From: Flavisolibacter sp.
GTDB lineage: Bacteria > Bacteroidota > Bacteroidia > Chitinophagales > Chitinophagaceae
Direction: 5' to 3'
Length of the DNA stretch: 7,026 bases
Assembly: GCA_013695175.1 (NCBI GenBank)
Contig: JACDAZ010000520.1
Span: 1-7,026 of the forward strand
The translations under genes were made by a program, and so were the position numbers. Shown in pieces: positions 1 through 6,030 of the stretch. Every line of letters begins with the position of its first letter. The first letter of the stretch is position 1. The notes under the pieces were generated by a model, which saw only the letters and a program-made list of their open reading frames with translations, was not told the origin of the DNA and made no database searches.

Positions 1-1497
1 GCTATAGCAGTTTTAAAAGCAGCAGGTTCCAGCATAAAGCCCCATGAAGCGCCATTATTGTATAGTTTATTAAATGAATTTTCAGGACAAATAGTTTTTG
101 CTGTAGCATTGGGTGTGGGACTTGCTGTTTTGTGTGGGGTATTACGTTTTATTTATGGTTGGGGTTTGAAGTATTATATAATTCCGCTGGTAATTATTTT
201 ATCTGTCATCACCATTTGGGCCCATCTAAGTGATGTAATGAACCCTATAATTGGTTTAGCATGGGATTGTGGTGGCGTTACAACAGGCCCGGTTACTGTT
301 CCTCTTGTACTTGCATTGGGTATTGGAGTATCGCGTGTTGTAAGTAAAGGCGGAGATAATAATGGTGCAGGATTTGGAATTGTTACTCTTGCCTCCTTAT
401 TTCCCATTATTACCGTTTTTATTTTAGGAGCCTATCATTTATATGCACAGGACTTTTATGGTGCACCTAATTCTAAAGTAGCTGTTATAAATGAAATGCC
501 ATCAGAAAAAAATATTGAGAATGTGCATCATTATGGCTCCTTTACCAATACTGAATTTGAAGAATTTAAAACAACAGGCGAAATTAAAAAAAGCCATGTG
601 GTAAGTTATGAGAGTGATAGTATGTATCTAAGTGACGGGAAAATTATTATTTCAAATCCGGTTGTTATATACAATAAAGAAGAAAATGATGTTATTGCTC
701 AGGGTGGTGTCAAAAGCTGGTGGTCAGATATTGATGCTGCAAAAATTATTATTGATTCTTTTGTTGGTGCCTTGCAGGCTATACTTTTATTGGTATTTTT
801 TCTTTTTATCATGCTTAAACTGGTGTTGAAAGAAAAAATTCCTTATGCTGATGAAATTATTTTGGGAATAGGAATAGCTATATTGGGTATGGCTGTTTTT
901 AGTATAGGCATTGCCCTTGGATTAACTCCTTTAGGCAGCCAGCTGGGAAACAATATACCTTCTGCTTTTGCAAGAGTACAACTTTGGAACCTTGATGATT
1001 TTTACGGGCCCAAATTTGGTTTGGTGGGTGGAAAAATTGCTGCTATGGCCTTTGCTTTTTTTCTTGGTTATGGTGCTACACTTGCCGAACCCGCATTAAA
1101 TGCACTTGGTGTAACAGTAGAAAAGATTACAGTAGGCGCTTTTAAAAAATCCATGCTTATGCAAACAGTAGCAATAGGTGTAGGGTTGGGAATTGCATTT
1201 GGTGTTTTAAAAATTACGTTTGATGTTCCATTAACTTACTTACTAATTCCATTGTATCTATTATTGATTCCGCTTACAATTATATCATCTGAATCATTTG
1301 TAAATTTTGCCTGGGACAGTGCTGGTGTTACTACCGGGCCCATAACGGTTCCTCTTGTTTTGGCAATGGGTTTGGGCATTGGGGTAAATGTACCAGGTAT
1401 TAAAGAAGGATTTGGAATATTGGCAATGGCATCTGTCATGCCCATTATTGCCGTACTCACTGTTGGACTCATGACTTCAAAAAAACGGCCTCAATAA
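1..1497 (+). CDS. DUF1538 family integral membrane protein, 5'-truncated by window edge
   Basis: The reading frame is open to the first base, so the true start lies upstream; the TTG at 58 is not a credible start because clear coding sequence precedes it. About 498 residues are visible. The protein is strongly hydrophobic and internally duplicated. The motif W-D-x-x-G-V-T-T-G-P-[VI]-T-V-P-L-V-L-A occurs at about 262-321 and again at 1312-1371, each time preceded by two hydrophobic helices and followed by a G-F-G-I segment plus another helix ending in P-I-I. Between the halves lies a polar stretch of roughly 95 residues (about 445-740), probably outside the membrane. This layout matches the DUF1538 family, predicted multi-pass membrane proteins of unknown substrate, often encoded next to PII-like genes as far as I recall. 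The inverted-repeat style architecture suggests a transporter or channel, which is inference. It is likely co-transcribed with the PII-like gene 18 bases downstream. Confidence 0.8.
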   Translation, partial: AIAVLKAAGSSIKPHEAPLLYSLLNEFSGQIVFAVALGVGLAVLCGVLRFIYGWGLKYYIIPLVIILSVITIWAHLSDVMNPIIGLAWDCGGVTTGPVTVPLVLALGIGVSRVVSKGGDNNGAGFGIVTLASLFPIITVFILGAYHLYAQDFYGAPNSKVAVINEMPSEKNIENVHHYGSFTNTEFEEFKTTGEIKKSHVVSYESDSMYLSDGKIIISNPVVIYNKEENDVIAQGGVKSWWSDIDAAKIIIDSFVGALQAILLLVFFLFIMLKLVLKEKIPYADEIILGIGIAILGMAVFSIGIALGLTPLGSQLGNNIPSAFARVQLWNLDDFYGPKFGLVGGKIAAMAFAFFLGYGATLAEPALNALGVTVEKITVGAFKKSMLMQTVAIGVGLGIAFGVLKITFDVPLTYLLIPLYLLLIPLTIISSESFVNFAWDSAGVTTGPITVPLVLAMGLGIGVNVPGIKEGFGILAMASVMPIIAVLTVGLMTSKKRPQ

Positions 1498-1515
1498 AAA
1501 ATTAAGAAAATAAAA

Positions 1516-2628
1516 ATGCAGGGTCATTATCAAAACAATTATTTCCAGGTGGTAACAATTCTTCCTAAAGAATCTGCTTTGGATATATTGGAAAAAGCCT
1601 TGCCGGTTAATGGTTTTAATCGGGTATTGGTGAATGCAAGAGGTACTTTATTTAAAGATAAATGGTATCAAAAGTTAAAACCATCACTGAGCCCGGAACA
1701 AACCATTTTTGAATTATTGGTACCGGGTAATTTGGTAAACCAGGTAATGAATGATATTAGTGCATCCGGTGATTTAGATGGAAGTGGGACTGGTGTTATT
1801 TATTCAATGCCATGTCAACAGGTATTGTTCCTGGCAAATCAGTCGGATAATTTAAACTATGAAGTACCTGTAATTGAAAAAGAAATAGAATACAAAACAA
1901 ATGTTGAAATTATTTATTGTATAATCCAAAAAGACAAAGCCGAAGCAGTTGCCATAGCTGCTATTCGTGCAGGGGCACATGGACCAACCGTAGCTTACGG
2001 GGAAGGCAAAGGTATCAGGGAAAAATTGGGTTTATTAAGAATAGCTATAAGTCCGGAAAAAGAGATAGTTAGAGTTGTGGTTGATGATTATAATTCCATT
2101 TCTGTTTTTGAAGCTATGGTGAAAGAAGGTAAATTAGATACACCGGGAATGGGATTTATTTATACTATGCCATTGTCAAAAGCATTGGTAAATGTGGCAA
2201 GTGTTGCTACACAAAAAAATGAGCTTGCTCACCAGTACCATATTATAAAGGCAATTGATGAATTAAAAGGAGGTACTGCATGGAGAACATATGGAACTGA
2301 ATCAAGCAATATTGAAAATAAATGCCTTCAAAATTTGGTACGGTTAAGTTGTGTTATTAACCGTGGTTTTTCGCAACCGGTGATTGATGCTGCCATGAAT
2401 GCCGGTGCACCGGGAGCAACAACATTGAGTGGTATTGAAGAAGGAAGGGTTGAATTACCGGAACATGGTATTCATATAAATAAAGAAGTTGAAATCATAG
2501 AACTTACTATGTCACCACAAATGGTAGATCAGGTGATGAAGGCCATGATTTCAGAGATCAATTCAAGTCATTCTACGGCCTATTTATATACCCAACATGT
2601 AAATAAAGCGCTTACGTATTTGGGATAA
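1516..2628 (+). CDS. Triple tandem PII-like (P-II family nitrogen regulator-like) protein
   Basis: This 370-residue soluble protein has no signal peptide. Three segments share one pattern: about residues 8-105, 129-228 and 273-368. Each begins with a hydrophobic strand (VVTIL, IIYCI, RLSCV), continues with a helix, then a G-x-x-[GR] turn (NGFNR, GAHGP, GAPGA). A short variable loop follows, then a second strand (FELLV, IVRVV, IIELT), a helix, and an ending like G-x-G-[VF]-I-Y-[ST]-M-P-x-x-[QK]-[AV]-L (94-104, 213-224, 355-366). That matches the ferredoxin-like fold of PII/GlnB, whose corresponding end is G-D-G-K-I-F-V. A linker with probable helical content (229-272) separates domains 2 and 3. 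A classical PII is about 112 residues and homotrimeric, so this chain could fold as a covalent pseudo-trimer. The loops equivalent to the T-loop are short, and I see no canonical uridylylated Tyr context or C-terminal R-T-G-E motif, so ligand and modification probably differ. It likely regulates the DUF1538 protein encoded just upstream. There is no Shine-Dalgarno sequence before the ATG, as usual in Bacteroidota. Confidence 0.78.
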   Translation: MQGHYQNNYFQVVTILPKESALDILEKALPVNGFNRVLVNARGTLFKDKWYQKLKPSLSPEQTIFELLVPGNLVNQVMNDISASGDLDGSGTGVIYSMPCQQVLFLANQSDNLNYEVPVIEKEIEYKTNVEIIYCIIQKDKAEAVAIAAIRAGAHGPTVAYGEGKGIREKLGLLRIAISPEKEIVRVVVDDYNSISVFEAMVKEGKLDTPGMGFIYTMPLSKALVNVASVATQKNELAHQYHIIKAIDELKGGTAWRTYGTESSNIENKCLQNLVRLSCVINRGFSQPVIDAAMNAGAPGATTLSGIEEGRVELPEHGIHINKEVEIIELTMSPQMVDQVMKAMISEINSSHSTAYLYTQHVNKALTYLG

Positions 2629-2650
2629 TATGTAAGCTCACTATAAAAAA

Positions 2651-2675
2651 TCCCCGGTTGCAAAACAGCCGGGGA
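2651..2675 (-). terminator. Rho-independent terminator between convergent genes
   Basis: This is a perfectly spaced hairpin with a 10-bp stem (TCCCCGGTTG against CAGCCGGGGA, one G-T pair) and a 5-base loop. Read on the minus strand the stem is followed directly by six T, so it is a canonical terminator for the lipoprotein gene. On the + strand only a looser AT-rich tail follows (CATAAAATTTT), so termination of the DUF1538/PII operon here is plausible but weaker. It is the only hairpin in the gap between these convergent genes. Confidence 0.8.
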
Positions 2676-2697
2676 CATAAAATTTTAAAATTGTTTC

Positions 2698-3126
2698 TTA
2701 CCTGTTATCTTTATCAACAGCATCTTCAATCTTTTGTCCGGCCTTTCTTGCACCACGTTTTGTAGCATCCCATGCATCTTCTATAGCTTGCCCGGTTCTG
2801 TCAAAGAAATTACCAGTACGTGTAACCACTTCACCATCTTCCAATTCTATTTCTTTATTGTTTCTTACTGCCCTGCCATTTCTTTTTACTACTATACCGT
2901 TATCTAATGTTACATCTTCATTTGTCTCCACCCATTCACCATTTCTCATTACCAAAACCCTATTGTTCCTGTAGGTAACATCACCTTCTGCAGGAGCATA
3001 GGCATTAGCCGTATTGGTTGTGGTCATTGTTGTGGTATCCCTTGTCTCTACTGTAGCATTGTCAGTACCATCGTTACAGGCTGTCAGCGTAAAAACTGCA
3101 ACCATCATTCCAAGAATTTTTTTCAT
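2698..3126 (-). CDS. Small lipoprotein with DUF6799-like region
   Basis: The product is 142 residues. It begins with a lysine-tipped hydrophobic signal and a lipobox (L-T-A-C, Cys17), so it should be lipidated after signal peptidase II cleavage. A Thr-rich linker (about 29-40) precedes a beta-hairpin-like repeat region (about 50-106) with recurring [RK]-N-G-x and L-x-[DN]-G-x-x-V units (MRNGEW, TLDNGIVVKRNG, LEDGEVV). This resembles the DUF6799 module found in small Bacteroidota proteins; the assignment is from memory of the pattern. Residues 114-138 form a charged amphipathic helix (AIEDAWDATKRGARKAG) like the tails of stress-associated envelope proteins. The residue after Cys17 is Asn, not Asp, and the short acidic stretch after it (NDGTD) could bear on outer-membrane sorting, but no clear surface-export signal is visible. 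The function is unknown. It is a single-gene unit with its own terminator. Confidence 0.75.
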   Translation of the reverse strand: MKKILGMMVAVFTLTACNDGTDNATVETRDTTTMTTTNTANAYAPAEGDVTYRNNRVLVMRNGEWVETNEDVTLDNGIVVKRNGRAVRNNKEIELEDGEVVTRTGNFFDRTGQAIEDAWDATKRGARKAGQKIEDAVDKDNR

Positions 3127-3289
3127 TTTTTTGATTTTAGTTTATGTATAAGTTTAAATGAAGAGCTTTAATACCCTTAATCCGCTAAAACTTACTTAGA
3201 GATAATAAAATTTATGCCAGATATCTATATAACAGATTCTAATAAGTTTTTGTAAGATCATCTATTTAATATGTATCAGCCACACTTTA

Positions 3290-3297
3290 TAAATTTC
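3290..3297 (+). promoter_or_regulatory. Possible -7 promoter element for the response regulator
   Basis: TAAATTTC matches the Bacteroidota -7 consensus TAnnTTTG at all but the last position. No convincing TTG sits about 19 bases upstream. A transcript starting a few bases downstream would exclude the ATG at 3271 and favour starts at 3334 or 3358. Confidence 0.3.
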
Positions 3298-3357
3298 GCA
3301 CTCATTACTACTATCAATTTAAATGCTTACATTATGGCATTAAATACCAAAAATAAC

Positions 3358-3783
3358 ATGAACAAAGGGGGACCTATTGTAATAATTGAAGATGATTTAG
3401 ACGACCAGGAAATGTTGACTCAAATTTTTAATGAAATTGATATAAAAAATAAAGTAGTATTTTTTAGTGATGGTGAAGATGCCCTGGAATATTTAATTAA
3501 CATTGATATTGAACCTTTTATAATTTTCTCTGATATTAATATGCCCCGTTTGAATGGAGTTGATCTAAGGGAAAAAGTTCATAACAATGAAGATTTAAGA
3601 TTAAAATCTATACCCTATTTATTTTTTACTACCGGTGCTGAACAAAAACATGTTATTGATGCATATTCAAAATCTATCCAGGGTTTCTTTATAAAACCAA
3701 ATAAATATGAAGATTTAAAACGTGTTATTAAAACGATAATTGACTATTGGCAGGAATGTGTTTCACCTAATTATACAAAGTAG
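3358..3783 (+). CDS. Stand-alone CheY-like response regulator (receiver domain only)
   Basis: A single receiver domain fills the protein and no output domain follows. From the chosen start it is 141 residues. The acidic pocket E-D-D lies in IVIIEDD (residues 11-13) and the phospho-acceptor Asp in IIFSDINMP (Asp59). The conserved Thr is in LFFTTGA (91-92) and the conserved Lys with its cis-Pro in FFIKPN (Lys113), so phosphotransfer chemistry should be intact. The frame is open back to an ATG at 3271, with a second ATG at 3334. I prefer 3358 because the start M-N-K-x-G-P-I-V-I-I-E-D-D is what homologous Bacteroidota single-domain regulators look like, and the upstream residues (YQPHFINFALITT) do not resemble receiver sequence; 3334 remains possible. 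No histidine kinase is nearby, so the partner is encoded elsewhere. Single-domain regulators often act in phosphorelays or bind a target protein; which applies here is not visible. Confidence 0.88.
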   Translation: MNKGGPIVIIEDDLDDQEMLTQIFNEIDIKNKVVFFSDGEDALEYLINIDIEPFIIFSDINMPRLNGVDLREKVHNNEDLRLKSIPYLFFTTGAEQKHVIDAYSKSIQGFFIKPNKYEDLKRVIKTIIDYWQECVSPNYTK

Positions 3784-3889
3784 AGGTGAAGTAATAAATG
3801 AATTTAAAAATTAAACATAAATAGCATTCAATAACTTATTTACAATCGCAATGATTTTTAAAATCAGATAGTAAATATTTTGTACATAA

Positions 3890-4187
3890 ATGGTAGATGT
3901 AACAACTGGGATAATTATTAAAAGCCTTAGATCTTGTTGCTGCATCTGCAGCAGATCCGGGATAACGCTACAGAGTGGTAAGAAAATATAAAATCAGTTG
4001 AAAGGAAAACACCTAAATCAGTAGCCGTAGGTTCACGGTTGCATTTAAAGCTTCTTTTCCCGGTAAAAACTTTGCTTACACATACGAAATTGTTGAATAC
4101 ATTCCCAAACAAATATTAGTAATGCAAACTGCTGCAAAGTGTTTAAGATCCGTGTTGTTTTACTGTCTTATGACCATCAGAAATAAT
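3890..4187 (+). pseudogene. Decayed SRPBCC (START/polyketide cyclase fold) gene
   Basis: No intact gene fills 3784-4274, but the + strand reads as one SRPBCC-family protein spread over shifting frames. An ATG at 3890 gives MVDVTTGIIIK. The reading then moves to the frame of 3921-3962, giving ALDLVAASAADPG. It moves again to the frame of 3964-4035, giving NATEW, an in-frame TAA at 3979, then ENIKSVERKTPKSVAVGS. It shifts back at about 4035-4041 to VAFKASFPGKNFAYTYEI and VEYIPKQILVMQTAA, ending near 4136. Functional relatives, as I recall them, carry this order: a DPxNATxW segment, NIKSVExKTP, G-S-x-x-A-F, then YTYE[IV]VE-x-I-P and LVM-x-TA. The expected next segment (G-P-F-P-M-E-T-T-Y) is absent; a short MTIRNN at 4170-4187 recalls the later MTLRN segment, so part of the 3' half seems deleted. 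I count at least three frameshifts and one internal stop. The minus-strand frame at 3927-4112 is its shadow. The 100 bases before it are AT-rich and featureless. Confidence 0.72.
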
Positions 4188-4255
4188 CTCTGCACATGCA
4201 GGTGCAACTTTATGTTAAGAAATAACATCTGGAGTATTTAGTTGTTTTTCGTTAG

Positions 4256-4263
4256 TAAATTTG
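4256..4263 (+). promoter_or_regulatory. Bacteroidota -7 promoter element before the peroxiredoxin gene
   Basis: TAAATTTG is an exact match to TAnnTTTG. It ends 11 bases before the ATG at 4275, implying a very short 5' leader. A TTG at 4242-4244 is closer than the usual 19-base spacing, so the -33 element is not convincing. Confidence 0.45.
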
Positions 4264-4274
4264 AATACCCCATT

Positions 4275-4859
4275 ATGAAAAAATTAATCCTTTTTATAGT
4301 TTTAGCTGTTGGTTTTAATGCCACTGCACAAGGTAAACCCGAAGGTTTATTTATCAATTCAAAAGCTCCGGATATTAAAGCTAAAGATCAAAATGGGGGA
4401 GATGTTGTTTTAAAAGATCTTAGAAAAAAAGGACCTGTGGTTGTTTTATTTTACCGCGGTCACTGGTGCCCATATTGTAATAAGGAACTTTCACGTTTCC
4501 AGGATTCACTGCAATTATTAACGGATAAAGGTGCCACGCTTATTGCCATTACTCCGGAATCTACCGAAGGCATCAATCAAACAATTGCAAAAACCGGAGC
4601 TACATTTCCTATTGTTTTTGATGAAGGCATGCACATTTCAAAAAAATACGGCGTTTCTTTTGTTGTAGATGATAAAACTGCTGCCCGTTATAAAAACTTC
4701 GGTACTGACTTGCTACAAATTAACAGGCAGAAAACACCAACTTTACCTGTACCTGCTGTTTACGTTATTAACAGGGATGGTACGATCACCTATCGTTTTT
4801 TTGAATCTGACTATAAAAGAAGACCATCAGTACAGGAAATAATTCAACATTTAAATTAA
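4275..4859 (+). CDS. Exported peroxiredoxin-like (AhpC/TSA, thioredoxin fold) protein
   Basis: This 194-residue protein starts with a signal peptide (MKKLILFIVLAVGFNATA, cleavage likely before Gln19), so it should act in the periplasm. The frame extends upstream to a TTG at 4242, but the ATG at 4275 puts the signal peptide at the N terminus and is preferred. The thioredoxin-fold domain begins near residue 25 (SKAPDIKAKDQNGG). The redox motif is R-G-x-W-C-P-Y-C (Cys65 and Cys68), followed by the helix NKELSRF. The segment LIAITPES and the cis-Pro region LPVPAVYVI (Pro160), then NRDGTI, complete the fold. This belongs with the peroxiredoxin-like AhpC/TSA proteins that carry CPYC rather than a typical 2-Cys TxxC peroxidatic site. 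Peroxide reduction or disulfide exchange are both possible, and the substrate is not visible. The gene is preceded by a TAnnTTTG element and overlaps the convergent propeller gene by four bases. Confidence 0.88.
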   Translation: MKKLILFIVLAVGFNATAQGKPEGLFINSKAPDIKAKDQNGGDVVLKDLRKKGPVVVLFYRGHWCPYCNKELSRFQDSLQLLTDKGATLIAITPESTEGINQTIAKTGATFPIVFDEGMHISKKYGVSFVVDDKTAARYKNFGTDLLQINRQKTPTLPVPAVYVINRDGTITYRFFESDYKRRPSVQEIIQHLN

Positions 4860-5896
4860 TTCTTCAGACCCGGTTCATAGTCCAGCCTTGCAACCCGTCC
4901 GTTAGCACCGGCTAAATACGTTGCTCCCCCTTTTTTTGAAATCCTTACTACATGGAAACTTTCATCAGAGATAGGTTTCCAGTTTTTGCCGCCATCAAAT
5001 GAATAATCAACGCCTGTAATACCGCATGTAATAATATGTAATTTGGAAAGATATTCAACAGAACTCCGGTAACCTGCAGGAGGATTTTTAGGAGCACGCC
5101 AGGTTTTACCACGGTCATTTGAATAAAAACAATTTAATGAATCTGATGAAGGATTAGCAAAATCACCTCCAACAACAGTCAGCGTTTTTCCTCCGCTGCG
5201 ACTGTTATAATCCATTACTGCAACAGAATTGGCACCGGTTGATTCTTTGCCTTGATTTATTGGAAGTTTTATTTTTTTATCCCTGATATAAATATGTGAA
5301 GATGTTCCTCCTGTAACAAATACAGCTTCATCCCTGTCTAAAATTCGAATATTGGTTCCGCTGGCTGCAAATAAAGCTTCGCCTTCATCAGCAAGGGGTT
5401 TAAAATTTTCAGGAATTTCCTTCCATGTATTGCCTCCGTCAAAAGTGCGTGCAATAAAAAATTTTCCATCAATAGGATCGCCAATTACAATACCCGCTTC
5501 TTCATTCCAAAATTCCATGGCATCTAAAAACATTCCCGGGGTTTTGTTTTCATAAACTACTTTCCAGCTATTACCACCATCTATAGTTTTTAAAATATAA
5601 GCAGGTGTATCTATCGACATTATAATAGCGGTAGTAGAACTGAATGCTTCTATATCGCGGAAATCGCGTTTTTCAAACCCCTTTACCACTATCCATTTCC
5701 ACGTTTTACCACCGTCCGTTGTTTTACCAATAGTGCCATTGCTGCCACTGGCCCAAACTACTACATCATTCACAACACTTAATCCCCGAATGTTGGTATT
5801 TATATCCTGCGATAACAGCTTCAGTTTTGGAAGTGTTTTTTGTGCATGTACAAGTGTAGATAAAATAAGGAGTGCTAGTAATAACAGGTTTTTCAT
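4856..5896 (-). CDS. Secreted Ycf48-like Asp-box (BNR) beta-propeller protein
   Basis: The 346-residue product has an N-terminal signal peptide (MKNLLLLALLILSTLVHA, cleavage likely before Gln19). Five Asp-box motifs of the S/T-x-D-x-G-x-x-W type are visible: DGGKTW (61-66), DGGNSW (106-111), DGGNTW (153-158), DRGKTW (261-266) and DGGKNW (301-306). Each is the turn of one propeller blade, and the wider gap between the third and fourth suggests one or two degenerate blades. Databases commonly name such proteins oxidoreductase or photosystem II stability factor-like. Neither name should be read literally: there is no cofactor motif, and a non-photosynthetic bacterium has no photosystem. No sialidase catalytic residues are evident. 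It probably acts as an extracytoplasmic binding or assembly scaffold, which is inference. The ATG is supported by the signal peptide. The stop shares TTAA with the stop of the convergent peroxiredoxin gene. Confidence 0.85.
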   Translation of the reverse strand: MKNLLLLALLILSTLVHAQKTLPKLKLLSQDINTNIRGLSVVNDVVVWASGSNGTIGKTTDGGKTWKWIVVKGFEKRDFRDIEAFSSTTAIIMSIDTPAYILKTIDGGNSWKVVYENKTPGMFLDAMEFWNEEAGIVIGDPIDGKFFIARTFDGGNTWKEIPENFKPLADEGEALFAASGTNIRILDRDEAVFVTGGTSSHIYIRDKKIKLPINQGKESTGANSVAVMDYNSRSGGKTLTVVGGDFANPSSDSLNCFYSNDRGKTWRAPKNPPAGYRSSVEYLSKLHIITCGITGVDYSFDGGKNWKPISDESFHVVRISKKGGATYLAGANGRVARLDYEPGLKN

Positions 5897-5916
5897 GAGT
5901 GCGATTAACTAAAGAA

Positions 5917-5924
5917 GAAAGATA
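5917..5924 (-). promoter_or_regulatory. Possible -7 promoter element for the propeller gene
   Basis: On the minus strand this reads TATCTTTC, seven of eight positions of TAnnTTTG, about 20 bases before the start codon. I see no matching TTG at the right distance, so support is weak. Confidence 0.28.
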
Positions 5925-5978
5925 AGAATTTAAAATTTAAGCTGGTGTGGATGTATATCTGTATCTGTTAAATATGCA

Positions 5979-6004
5979 TAAAAAAAGCCTCAGCAAGTGA
6001 GGCT
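5979..6004 (-). terminator. Rho-independent terminator of the fbaB gene
   Basis: AGCCTCA and TGAGGCT form a 7-bp perfect stem (5986-5992 with 5998-6004) around a 5-base loop. On the minus strand a run of seven T follows at once (5979-5985). It lies 26 bases past the aldolase stop codon, so it ends that transcript and separates the aldolase from the propeller gene on the same strand. Confidence 0.85.
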
Positions 6005-6030
6005 AAAGTAGATTATGCTTTTATAAAAAA

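Noticed and set aside
174..407. Minus-strand open frames opposite the two DUF1538 motifs (174-407 and 1236-1472)
   Set aside because: Both are antisense shadows of the same repeated motif, which explains why they resemble each other (GTV-x-GPVVTP).
632..829. + strand frame of 65 residues inside the DUF1538 gene
   Set aside because: It overlaps strongly supported membrane-protein coding sequence in another frame and has no start context or domain of its own.
3187..3214. TAAGTTTT and TAAATTTT on the minus strand as promoter elements of the lipoprotein gene
   Set aside because: Each lacks the final G of TAnnTTTG and has no TTG at the right distance; in such AT-rich sequence matches of this quality are expected by chance.
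3938..3953. Short inverted repeat TGCTGC...GCAGCA that could form a hairpin
   Set aside because: The stem is only six pairs, has no T tract, and falls inside the Ala-coding part (AASAA) of the pseudogene remnant, so it is explained by codon composition.
3927..4112. Minus-strand frame of 61 residues in the intergenic region
   Set aside because: It lies antisense to the SRPBCC remnant, has no recognisable domain, and its Cys/Ser/Arg-rich composition is what the complement of decayed coding sequence gives.
5352..5555. + strand frames opposite the propeller (5352-5555) and aldolase (6677-6886) genes
   Set aside because: Both are fully antisense to well-supported genes and encode no recognisable domain.
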